Below are positions 1 through 5,982 of a DNA stretch of 22,170 nt, piece by piece (the first letter of the stretch is position 1; the number at the start of each line of letters is the position of its first letter). The translations under genes were made by a program, and so were the position numbers. The notes beneath the pieces were generated by a model. It was not told the origin of the DNA. It did not search any database and saw only the letters and a list, made by a program, of their open reading frames with translations. The stretch covers positions 1 to 22,170 of the forward strand of contig JBFWUM010000062.1 of assembly GCA_050247255.1 (NCBI GenBank). Direction: 5' to 3'. Source of the DNA: JBFWUM01 sp050247255 (GTDB taxonomy: Bacteria > Acidobacteriota > Vicinamibacteria > Vicinamibacterales > UBA2999).

Positions 1-290
1 GTCAGCACCGTCACCCGCAGCACGTCGGTGTCCTCGCGGCCGGCGCGGAAGTAGTCGCTCAGCGCCTGGCGCTCGGCGTCGCGGCTGCCGACGATGAAGC
101 CGTGCTCGATCAGCGTGTCGATCGTTTCGCGCTCGGTGGTATCGAACGCCGTGTCTCCCTGCGCGACGCGGTCGATGAGGCCGGTGACATCCGGCGAAAC
201 CAGCAGCTGGGCGTCGGAGAAGGTGTTCATCAGGAACACCTCGTTGCGCTCGGGCAGCGGCACGTGAACGTTGAATTGCGACGGTTGCAT
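1..290 (-). CDS. Probable radical SAM/SPASM-type maturase, N-terminal part only
   Basis: The reading frame starts at the ATG at 288-290 and runs off the left edge with no stop, giving 96 residues. An AGGA-type ribosome binding site lies just upstream. The visible part begins MQPSQFNVHVPLPERNEVFL and contains MNTFSDAQLLVSPDVTGLI and an IEHGFIVGSRDAER stretch, ending at a TVLT strand. This resembles the N-terminal region that precedes the CxxxCxxC iron-sulfur motif in SPASM-type radical SAM proteins, where a TVLT-like strand leads into the cysteine motif. The cysteines themselves would lie outside the window, so the family call is an inference. A sigma-54 promoter lies about 115 bases upstream, and a sigma-54 activator gene sits beyond that on the same strand. 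It could instead be an unrelated conserved protein. Confidence 0.6.
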   Translation of the reverse strand, partial: MQPSQFNVHVPLPERNEVFLMNTFSDAQLLVSPDVTGLIDRVAQGDTAFDTTERETIDTLIEHGFIVGSRDAERQALSDYFRAGREDTDVLRVTVL

Positions 291-404
291 GGCAGTCCTC
301 GACCCTGCGGACACACGACGTCCGTACTGATCCCACTCGCGTGTCAGCGTGAAACGTGGAAGTTCGGCCCGCGCTGCGGCTCAGCGCGGTTCGACCAGGC
401 AGGG

Positions 405-420
405 AGCAACGCGCATACCA
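405..420 (-). promoter_or_regulatory. Sigma-54 (RpoN) promoter, -24/-12 type
   Basis: Read on the minus strand the element is TGGTATGCGCGTTGCT. It fits the relaxed consensus TGGYAYR-N4-TTGCW, with the invariant GG (418-419) and GC (406-407) exactly 10 bases apart. Transcription would begin near 394 and run toward the radical SAM-like gene starting at 290, giving a leader of about 100 bases. That leader contains a 6-bp-stem hairpin at 371-387. The gene on the far side of this intergenic region (768-2156) encodes a sigma-54 activator with an intact GAFTGA motif, which makes the promoter call more credible. The pairing of this activator with this promoter is inferred from position. Confidence 0.65.
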
Positions 421-648
421 GCCCGGCTTTGCACACTTTGCGCGGCGGGGTTGCAGAAATTGCGAAGGGAACGCCGGTTCCGGCAGGCAACTCGCATGGC
501 GTCAGCCACGCGCGCACGGCTAACGCGTAGGACGCCCGGTTCCGGCCCGGAAGCCGTGAGGTCGCGCGAATTGATTACAAAACAGGGTTTTCCCGATCGG
601 CCAATTTCTTGACCGCTGCGGACAACTCCTTGCCGGAGGTCTATCCAA

Positions 649-762
649 TTGACGGATTGACGAAGTGACGAATTGACGGATTGCGGGGACGACCCGCCCG
701 CGGCGAAGTGCTGGGCGACACCTTCGTCAATTCGTCAACCCGTCAATTCGTCAATTCGTCAA
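649..762. repeat. Inverted pair of 8-bp tandem repeat arrays (TTGACGRA / TTCGTCAA)
   Basis: The left arm (649-688) is TTGACGGA, TTGACGAA, GTGACGAA, TTGACGGA and a decayed fifth unit. After a 34-base GC-rich spacer, the right arm (723-762) is five units of the reverse complement: TTCGTCAA twice, CCCGTCAA, then TTCGTCAA twice. The two arms can pair over roughly four units with a few mismatches, giving a long stem immediately after the stop codon of the sigma-54 activator gene (minus strand, stop at 768-770). It may act as a 3' end or mRNA-stabilising structure. There is no T-run of the kind seen in intrinsic terminators. It is alternatively an intergenic short-tandem-repeat family. Confidence 0.8.
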
Positions 763-767
763 TCGAT

Positions 768-2156
768 TTAGTTGCCGCGGATCCGGCGCGCCAGCTCGCG
801 AATGTCGAGCCGATCCATCTTGAACTTGAGGGTGCTCAGCGGAATGCCCAGCGCCTTGGCGGTCGCGGTGACGTTCCAGCTGCCCTTCTCGAGCGCCCGG
901 ATGATGAAGTTCCGCTCGAAGGTCGTGACCGCGCGCTCCAGCAGGTTCTCCGACCCCGGCTCCTCGGTATCGAGCTGCGCGACGTGGAACTCGTACGGCA
1001 GGTCCTCGTCGGTGATCCACTCCTTGTCGGTGACGGCGACGAGCCGCTCGACCAGGTTCTCGAGCTCGCGGATGTTCCCCGGCCACCAGTAGGCGCCGAG
1101 AATGCGCATGGTCGAATCGGCGATCCCCTGGACGTTCTTGCGGAACTTCCGGTTGTAGCGGCTGAGGAAGAAGCGCGCGAGCGCGGGCAGGTCCTCGATG
1201 CGGTCGCGCAGCGCCGGCATGCGGATCGGAATGACGTTCAGCCGGTAATAGAGGTCCTCGCGGAAGGTCCCTTCCTTCACGGCCTTCTCGAGGTCGATGT
1301 TGGTGGCGGCGATCAGCCGGAACTCGGTCCGGATCGGGTGCGTGCCGCCGACGCGCTCGATCTCCCCCTCCTGGATCGCGCGCAGCAGCTTTGCCTGCAG
1401 CTCGTAGCGGAGGTCGCCGATCTCGTCCAGGAACAGCGTGCCGCCGCTGGCCAGCTCGAACTTGCCCAGCTGCTGCCGGACGGCGCCGGTGAACGCGCCC
1501 TTCTCGTGGCCGAAGAGCGTGCTTTCGACGAGGTCCTTGGGGATGGCCGCCAGGTTGACCGGCACGAACGGCTTGGTGGCGGCGCCGGACTCGCGATGGA
1601 TCAGCCGCGCCAGCAGTTCCTTGCCGGTGCCGCTCTCGCCGAGGATCAGCACGGTCGCCGAGAGCCGGCCGACCTTCTGCACCAGCTCGATGATCTCGCG
1701 CGTCGTCCGGCTCGGGCCGACGATGAACTCGCGGTCGTTCTGCTCGGCGACCTCCGCGGTGAGCCGCATGACATGGCGGCTGAGGTCCTGGCGCTCGCTG
1801 GCGTTGGCGACCAGCCGGCTGACGCCGTCGAAGTCGAAGTCCTTGGAGATGTAGTGATACGCGCCGTGGCGCATGGCCTCGATGGCGGCATCGAGCTCCT
1901 TGAGCACCGAGATGACGATCACCTCGACGTAGGCGTAGTTCTCCTTGACGATCTTCAGGACCTCGAAGCCGCTGATGCCCGGCAGGCGGACGTCGAGCAG
2001 CATCAGGTCGACGTCTTCCTTCTCCATGATCTGCAGCGCCGCCTCGCCGGTCGCGGCGCGGAGCACGCGATAATCGCGCCGCAGCACGGCCAGCAGCGTG
2101 TCACGCATTCCCTCGTCATCGTCGACGATGAGCACGGTCTTGCGGCGGTCGGTCAT
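768..2156 (-). CDS. Sigma-54-dependent response regulator (NtrC family)
   Basis: This 462-residue protein has the full three-domain layout of NtrC-type activators. A receiver domain (about 5-120) has acidic residues DDD at 12-14, phosphoacceptor D55 and K105. An AAA+ domain (about 145-385) has Walker A GESGTGKE at 173-180, the sigma-54-contacting GAFTGA loop at 220-225, Walker B LFLDEI at 241-246 and the WWPGNIRELENL motif at 357-368. A Fis-type helix-turn-helix occupies about 412-450. Such proteins remodel RNA polymerase-sigma-54 at -24/-12 promoters after phosphorylation. I chose the ATG at 2154-2156 because the receiver fold begins right after it. A GTG at 2211-2213 would add 19 unlikely residues. 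No sensor kinase is adjacent, so it is an orphan here. The sigma-54 promoter at 405-420 lies downstream on the same strand. Confidence 0.95.
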   Translation of the reverse strand: MTDRRKTVLIVDDDEGMRDTLLAVLRRDYRVLRAATGEAALQIMEKEDVDLMLLDVRLPGISGFEVLKIVKENYAYVEVIVISVLKELDAAIEAMRHGAYHYISKDFDFDGVSRLVANASERQDLSRHVMRLTAEVAEQNDREFIVGPSRTTREIIELVQKVGRLSATVLILGESGTGKELLARLIHRESGAATKPFVPVNLAAIPKDLVESTLFGHEKGAFTGAVRQQLGKFELASGGTLFLDEIGDLRYELQAKLLRAIQEGEIERVGGTHPIRTEFRLIAATNIDLEKAVKEGTFREDLYYRLNVIPIRMPALRDRIEDLPALARFFLSRYNRKFRKNVQGIADSTMRILGAYWWPGNIRELENLVERLVAVTDKEWITDEDLPYEFHVAQLDTEEPGSENLLERAVTTFERNFIIRALEKGSWNVTATAKALGIPLSTLKFKMDRLDIRELARRIRGN

Positions 2157-2167
2157 GGAAGGGGGCG

Positions 2168-2173
2168 AGTATA
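2168..2173 (-). promoter_or_regulatory. Candidate -10 box for the response regulator gene (TATACT)
   Basis: On the minus strand TATACT (5 of 6 to TATAAT) ends 11 bases before the ATG at 2156. Transcription would start within about 5 bases of the start codon. No ribosome binding site is visible between them, which fits a leaderless or nearly leaderless mRNA. I see no convincing -35 box at the usual distance. Confidence 0.45.
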
Positions 2174-2206
2174 CCCGCGGCGGCGCACCGCGCGAAGGCA
2201 GTTGCC

Positions 2207-2236
2207 TTGACACTCTCGAATTGCGTTCGCTAAGGT
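2207..2236 (+). promoter_or_regulatory. Candidate sigma-70-type promoter for the small membrane protein gene
   Basis: A perfect -35 hexamer TTGACA at 2207-2212 is followed, after an 18-base spacer, by TAAGGT at 2231-2236, a weak -10 match. It faces the gene starting at 2264 and possibly the lpdA group behind it. It lies back to back with the TATACT element of the divergent response regulator. Confidence 0.4.
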
Positions 2237-2263
2237 ACCAAGCGGGACGGAAGAACGCGCGAG

Positions 2264-2509
2264 ATGACGCTCCTCTGGTTCGTCGCAGGCGCGTCGCTGA
2301 TCGCGGCGCTGCTGGCCCTGTGGCAGGCGCGGCGCGCCGCCGCCAAGCTGGAGCAGCTGTCGCAGCTGTACTGGGAACTGAAGTATCAGTACGGCGAGCA
2401 GCGGGTGCAGCTGCAGCGGCTGGCCGGCGAGGCGCCCCCCCCGCCCGCGGCCGCCCCGCCGCGGAGTCCTACCGAGGCATTCGTCCCGCTGTCAAACCTC
2501 AAACGCTGA
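2264..2509 (+). CDS. Small single-pass membrane protein with coiled-coil tail, unknown function
   Basis: The 81-residue product begins MTLLWFVAGASLIAALLALW, a clear membrane segment or uncleaved signal anchor at about 2-20. A charged amphipathic stretch follows (about 21-54, QARRAAAKLEQLSQLYWELK and on) that looks like a coiled coil. Then come a proline/alanine-rich linker and a short tail ending in SNLKR. The start is supported by a purine-rich stretch upstream (GGACGGAAG) and by a promoter-like TTGACA about 50 bases before. I do not recognise the family. The layout suggests an inner-membrane scaffold or a small envelope protein. It precedes lpdA by 59 bases on the same strand, so the two may be co-transcribed, but no functional link is evident. 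Confidence 0.7.
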   Translation: MTLLWFVAGASLIAALLALWQARRAAAKLEQLSQLYWELKYQYGEQRVQLQRLAGEAPPPPAAAPPRSPTEAFVPLSNLKR

Positions 2510-2521
2510 CAAAATGGTAAT

Positions 2522-2549
2522 GGGGTCGGGAGTCATTTCTTGGGGACAC
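2522..2549 (+). repeat. REP-like repeat, single copy
   Basis: These 28 bases (starting GGGGTCGGGAGTCATTTC) match 5267-5294 at 27 of 28 positions. There is no inverted partner here. The copy sits between the stop of the small membrane protein gene and the AGGAG ribosome binding site of lpdA (2559-2563), so it is part of the lpdA leader if the two genes are co-transcribed. The base composition and the single/paired occurrence resemble REP elements moved by REP-associated tyrosine transposases. No such transposase is in the window. Confidence 0.8.
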
Positions 2550-2568
2550 CCGCCTCGCAGGAGAAGTT

Positions 2569-3984
2569 TTGGCTAACGCATACGACGTGGTGGTGATTGG
2601 TGCGGGTACGGGCGGCTACGTGGCTGCCATCCGCGCGTCGCAGCTCGGGCTCAAGGTCGCGGTCGTCGAGAAGCAGAAGGCCCTTGGCGGCACGTGCCTG
2701 ATCTGGGGCTGCATTCCGACGAAGGCCCTTCTCGAGCACGCCCACGCGCTGAAGGTGGTGCAGAACGCCAAGGAGTGGGGGATCGCGCTCCCCGCTGGTA
2801 CCCCGGCGATCGATCTCGGGGCGGTACAGACGCGCAAGGACAAGATCGTCACCGGGCTGACCAAGGGGATCGAGTTCCTGTTCAAGAAGAACAAGATCGA
2901 CTGGATCAAGGGGACGGCGCGCATCCCGAAGCCGGGCATGGTCGAGATCGTCGAGGGTGATAAGCAGACGCTCCAGGCGAAGGAGATCATCATCGCCACC
3001 GGCTCGCAGCCGCGCAGCATTCCCGGCATCGCGATCGACCACAAGCAGATCATCACCAGCGACGAGGCGATCCACCTGAAGGAGGTGCCGAAGTCGATGA
3101 TCATCCTCGGCAGCGGCGCCGTCGGCGTCGAGTTCGCGTCGATCTACCGGCGCTTCGGCACCGAGGTCACGATCATCGAGCTGCTGCCGCGGCTGGTGCC
3201 GGTCGAGGACGAAGCGGTGTCGGCGGAGCTGGAGAAGTCGTTCAAGAAGCAGGGCATCAAGGCGCTCACCGGCACGAAGGTCACCAAGGCGACCGCCGGC
3301 GCCAAGGGGGTCGACGTCGAGGCGCAGACCGCCGACGGCAAGACCCAGAAGCTGTCCGCCGAGCTGCTGCTCGTGGCGACCGGGCGCGGGCCGGTCACGG
3401 CCGGCCTCGGCGTCGAGGGGCTCGGCCTCGAGATGGATCGCGGCTACATCAAGGTCGATGCGCAGTACCGCACGACCGTGCCCGGGATTTCCGCGATTGG
3501 CGACGTCGTCACGCTCGGGACGGGGCCCCATCCGCAGCTCGCCCACGTGTCGTCGGCGGAAGGGATCATCGCGGCCGAGCGGATTGCCGGCCGCCAGACG
3601 CACGCGATCAACTACGATCACGTGCCCGGCTGCACGTATTGCGACCCGGAAATCGGGAGCGTCGGCCTGACCGAGGCGGAGGCGAAGAAGCGCGGCTACG
3701 ACGTGCGCGTCGGCACGTTCCCGTTCGGCGTGCTCGGCCGGGCGAAGATGGCGGCCGAGGGCGAAGGGTTCGTCAAGATCGTCGCCGACAAGAAGTACGA
3801 CGAGGTGCTCGGCGTCCACATGATCGGCCCGCGCTCGACGGAGCTCGTCGCGGAAGCGGTGCTCGCGCTGCGCCTCGAGTGCACGGTCGAGGAGCTGATT
3901 AACACGATTCACGCGCACCCGACGTTCTCGGAAGCGGTGGCCGAAGCGGCGCATGCCACGCACGGCGCCGCCATCCACATGTAG
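2569..3984 (+). CDS. lpdA: Dihydrolipoyl dehydrogenase (E3)
   Basis: The 471-residue flavoprotein reoxidises dihydrolipoamide of 2-oxoacid dehydrogenase complexes with NAD+. The FAD-binding GAGTGG motif is at 11-16. The redox-active disulfide is C43/C48 in GGTCLIWGCIPTK, where the usual NVG between the cysteines is IWG. The NAD-binding GSGAVG is at 181-186, the second FAD contact SAIGDV is at 308-313, and the catalytic His-Glu pair lies in HPTFSE at 450-455. Length and domain order are normal. The start is a TTG at 2569-2571, chosen because an AGGAG site lies 5 bases upstream and the fold begins with ANAYDVVVIG. The E2 gene follows 9 bases after the stop, so the two are an operon. No E1 gene is present in the window. 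Confidence 0.95.
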   Translation: MANAYDVVVIGAGTGGYVAAIRASQLGLKVAVVEKQKALGGTCLIWGCIPTKALLEHAHALKVVQNAKEWGIALPAGTPAIDLGAVQTRKDKIVTGLTKGIEFLFKKNKIDWIKGTARIPKPGMVEIVEGDKQTLQAKEIIIATGSQPRSIPGIAIDHKQIITSDEAIHLKEVPKSMIILGSGAVGVEFASIYRRFGTEVTIIELLPRLVPVEDEAVSAELEKSFKKQGIKALTGTKVTKATAGAKGVDVEAQTADGKTQKLSAELLLVATGRGPVTAGLGVEGLGLEMDRGYIKVDAQYRTTVPGISAIGDVVTLGTGPHPQLAHVSSAEGIIAAERIAGRQTHAINYDHVPGCTYCDPEIGSVGLTEAEAKKRGYDVRVGTFPFGVLGRAKMAAEGEGFVKIVADKKYDEVLGVHMIGPRSTELVAEAVLALRLECTVEELINTIHAHPTFSEAVAEAAHATHGAAIHM

Positions 3985-3993
3985 AGCTGCGCC

Positions 3994-5265
3994 ATGCCCA
4001 CACCCGTCGTGATGCCCCAGATGGGGGAATCGATCGCCGAAGGCACCATCGTCCGCTGGATCAAGAAGGTCGGCGACGCGGTGGATCGCGACGAGCCGCT
4101 GTTCGAGATCTCCACCGACAAGGTCGATGCCGAGATCCCGTCGCCGGCGGCGGGTGTCCTCACCGAGATCAAGGTCAAGGAAGGCGAGACCGTTGCCGTG
4201 GAGGCGGTGGTCGCGACGATAGGCACCAGGGAAGAGGCGGCCGCCGCGCCCGCGGCAGCGGCTCCCGCCGCGCGCCCGCAGGAGCCCGGCACTTCAGTGC
4301 CGGCCCCGTCGGCAGCGAAGCAGCAGGGCGACGGCTCGTCAGCCTCGGTTCACGCCGAGATTCCCGCGAAGCCGGCGGCGAGCGAGCCGTCGAAAGACGA
4401 CCTGCGCCGCCAGAAGTCGTCGCCGCTGGTGCGCAAGATCGCCAAGGAGAACCAGGTCGACATCAGCCAGATCGAAGGATCCGGCATCGGCGGGCGGGTG
4501 ACGAAGGCCGACATCCTCGGCTACATCGAAGGCAAGCCGGAGGACGCGCCGGCCATCCACCATCCACCATACACCACCCGCGACGACGTCCGGCCGCTGT
4601 CGGTGATGCGCAAGAAGATCGCCGAGCACATGGTGCTGAGCCGGCGGACGTCTGCGCATGTGCACACGGTGTTTCAGGTCAATTTCTCGACCGTCGAGAA
4701 GATCCGGCAGCAGCAGAAGGCGGAGTACGAGCGGCTCGGCGCAAAGCTGACCTACATGGCGTTCATTGCCAAGGCGGTGGTGAACGCGCTGCACAAGCAC
4801 CCGCTGCTCAACTCCTCGCTCGACGGCGACAGCGTTATCTACCGGAAGGACGTGAACCTGGGGATCGCGGTGGCGCTCGAGGGCGGCTTGATCGTGCCGG
4901 TCATCAAGAACGCCGACGAGCGCAACCTGCTCGGGCTGACGCGCGCCATCGCCGACGTCGCCGAGCGAGCGCGCACGAAGCAGCTGAAGCCGGAGGAGGT
5001 GCACGGCGGCACCTTCACCATCACCAACCCGGGCCAGTCCGGCGCGCAGTTCGGGCTGCCGATCATCAACCAGCCGCAGGTCGCCATTCTCGGCGTCGGC
5101 ACCATCGAGAAGCGGCCGGTCGTGATTGACGATGCGATTGCGATCCGGACGATGGGGTACCTCGCGCTCGGGTTCGACCACCGGCTGGTCGACGGTGCGG
5201 CCGCCGATGCGTTCATGGCCGACGTGAAGGACGGCCTCGAGCGCTTTGCGCTTACAGATTCGTAA
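3994..5265 (+). CDS. Dihydrolipoyllysine-residue acyltransferase (E2) of a 2-oxoacid dehydrogenase complex
   Basis: The 423-residue protein has one lipoyl domain (about 3-77, lipoyl lysine K43 in EISTDKVDAEI). An Ala/Pro-rich flexible linker (about 80-135) leads to a peripheral-subunit-binding domain (about 141-178, SPLVRKIAKENQVDISQIEG). The C-terminal catalytic domain follows (about 195-420), with the active-site motif DHRLVDG at 395-401 and H396 as the catalytic base. It transfers acyl groups from E1 to CoA. Whether the substrate is pyruvate, 2-oxoglutarate or a branched-chain 2-oxoacid cannot be told from the sequence. The short second linker contains HHPPYTT, encoded by a CATCCAC-type repeat (4556-4579). 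It follows lpdA closely. Its TAA stop is at the base of the hairpin that leads into lipB, whose product is needed to lipoylate K43. Confidence 0.93.
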   Translation: MPTPVVMPQMGESIAEGTIVRWIKKVGDAVDRDEPLFEISTDKVDAEIPSPAAGVLTEIKVKEGETVAVEAVVATIGTREEAAAAPAAAAPAARPQEPGTSVPAPSAAKQQGDGSSASVHAEIPAKPAASEPSKDDLRRQKSSPLVRKIAKENQVDISQIEGSGIGGRVTKADILGYIEGKPEDAPAIHHPPYTTRDDVRPLSVMRKKIAEHMVLSRRTSAHVHTVFQVNFSTVEKIRQQQKAEYERLGAKLTYMAFIAKAVVNALHKHPLLNSSLDGDSVIYRKDVNLGIAVALEGGLIVPVIKNADERNLLGLTRAIADVAERARTKQLKPEEVHGGTFTITNPGQSGAQFGLPIINQPQVAILGVGTIEKRPVVIDDAIAIRTMGYLALGFDHRLVDGAAADAFMADVKDGLERFALTDS

Positions 5266-5336
5266 GGGGGTCGGGAGTCATTTCTTGAGGACACCCATCG
5301 GGAGTGTCCTCAAGAAATGACTCCCGACCCCCTTAC
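5262..5336. repeat. REP-like perfect inverted repeat (33-bp arms, 9-base loop)
   Basis: The left arm (5262-5294) and right arm (5304-5336) are exact reverse complements over 33 bases, separated by a 9-base loop at 5295-5303. Each arm contains the same unit found once at 2522-2549. The element spans the E2 stop codon (5263-5265) and the lipB start codon (5317-5319). In RNA it would form a very stable hairpin. It is not a classical terminator, because no T-run follows and a gene starts inside it. It resembles a bacterial interspersed mosaic element made from paired REP units. Confidence 0.9.
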
Positions 5337-5973
5337 AATTCGGAAACTGGGCGTCGTCCGGTACGCCGAGGCGCTCGCGCTGCAGCGGGCGCTCGTCGAG
5401 GACCGCAAGGCCGGGCGCATTCCAGACACCCTCCTCCTGCTGCAGCACCCCCCGGTCATCACGCTTGGCGTCAAGGGCGACGGCGGCCGCTCGCACGTGC
5501 TGGCGACGCCGGAGCGGCTGGCGGAACTCGGCATCGAGCTGCACGAGACCGGGCGCGGCGGCGACGTGACCTACCACGGCCCGGGCCAGGTCGTCGGCTA
5601 TCCGATCCTCGACCTCAAGCCAGATCGCTGCGACGTGCATCGCTACGTGCGCGACATCGAAGACGTGATGATTCGCACGTGCGCCGACTACGGAATCACG
5701 GCCGGCCGCATCACGGGCCTGACCGGCACCTGGGTGGGACACGAGAAGATCGGCGCCATCGGCATCCGCATCTCGCGCTGGGTCACGAGCCATGGCTTCG
5801 CGTTCAACGTGAGCACGAACCTGGATCACTTCAACCTGATCGTGCCGTGCGGGATCGCGGATCACGGCGTGACGTCGCTTGAGCGGGCCACCGGACGCCG
5901 CATCCCGATCGAGGACGTCGAGCGCGCCCTGGCGGCTCACGTTGTTGAGCTGTTTGGCAGGGGCACCCCGTAA
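5317..5973 (+). CDS. lipB: Octanoyl-[acyl-carrier-protein]:protein N-octanoyltransferase (LipB)
   Basis: The 218-residue enzyme moves octanoyl groups from ACP to lipoyl domains, the first step of lipoate synthesis. The substrate-binding motif RGGDVTYHGPGQ is at 80-91, the catalytic lysine is K144 (GHEKIGAIGIR) and the catalytic cysteine is C178 (NLIVPCGI). Length is normal. The only usable start is the ATG at 5317-5319. The next in-frame codons offer no ATG, GTG or TTG, and the conserved LGVVRYAEAL stretch already begins at residue 11. That ATG and the first residues (MTPDPLT) come from the right arm of the REP-like palindrome, and the ribosome binding site is poor (GGAG 12 bases upstream). 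The gene follows lpdA and the E2 gene in the same direction, which fits its job of lipoylating E2. Confidence 0.95.
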   Translation: MTPDPLTIRKLGVVRYAEALALQRALVEDRKAGRIPDTLLLLQHPPVITLGVKGDGGRSHVLATPERLAELGIELHETGRGGDVTYHGPGQVVGYPILDLKPDRCDVHRYVRDIEDVMIRTCADYGITAGRITGLTGTWVGHEKIGAIGIRISRWVTSHGFAFNVSTNLDHFNLIVPCGIADHGVTSLERATGRRIPIEDVERALAAHVVELFGRGTP

Positions 5974-5982
5974 AGGGGCGCG

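Larger units (their letters stand above)
291..767. other. Long intergenic region between activator gene and radical SAM-like gene
   Basis: This stretch of 477 bases has no open frame that I would accept as a gene on either strand. The open frames in it look like shadows and start without convincing ribosome binding sites. It contains the sigma-54 promoter (405-420), a short AT-rich patch around 568-612 with the inverted AAAAC/GTTTT pair, and the inverted octamer array (649-762). The space between the octamer array and the promoter is where binding sites for the neighbouring activator would be expected. I could not identify a clear 15-18 bp dyad there. Confidence 0.6.

Noticed and set aside
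495..515. Second sigma-54-like element on the minus strand
   Set aside because: A GG-N10-GC spacing can be read here, but the -24 and -12 blocks each miss several consensus bases. Such matches are expected by chance.
568..645. Possible short peptide gene on the minus strand (a precursor for the radical SAM-like protein)
   Set aside because: A 20-residue frame (GKELSAAVKKLADRENPVL region) exists, but it has a stop just upstream, no ATG, and lies upstream of the sigma-54 promoter, not in the predicted transcript.
681..2210. Long open frame on the plus strand (509 codons) across the response regulator gene
   Set aside because: It is antisense to a protein with complete NtrC-family motifs. Its product is low in complexity (runs of L, V, D, R, Q), typical of shadow frames in high-GC DNA.
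2533..3978. Long minus-strand open frame opposite lpdA
   Set aside because: The plus strand encodes a complete dihydrolipoyl dehydrogenase. The antisense frame is rich in R, L, D and H with no recognisable fold.
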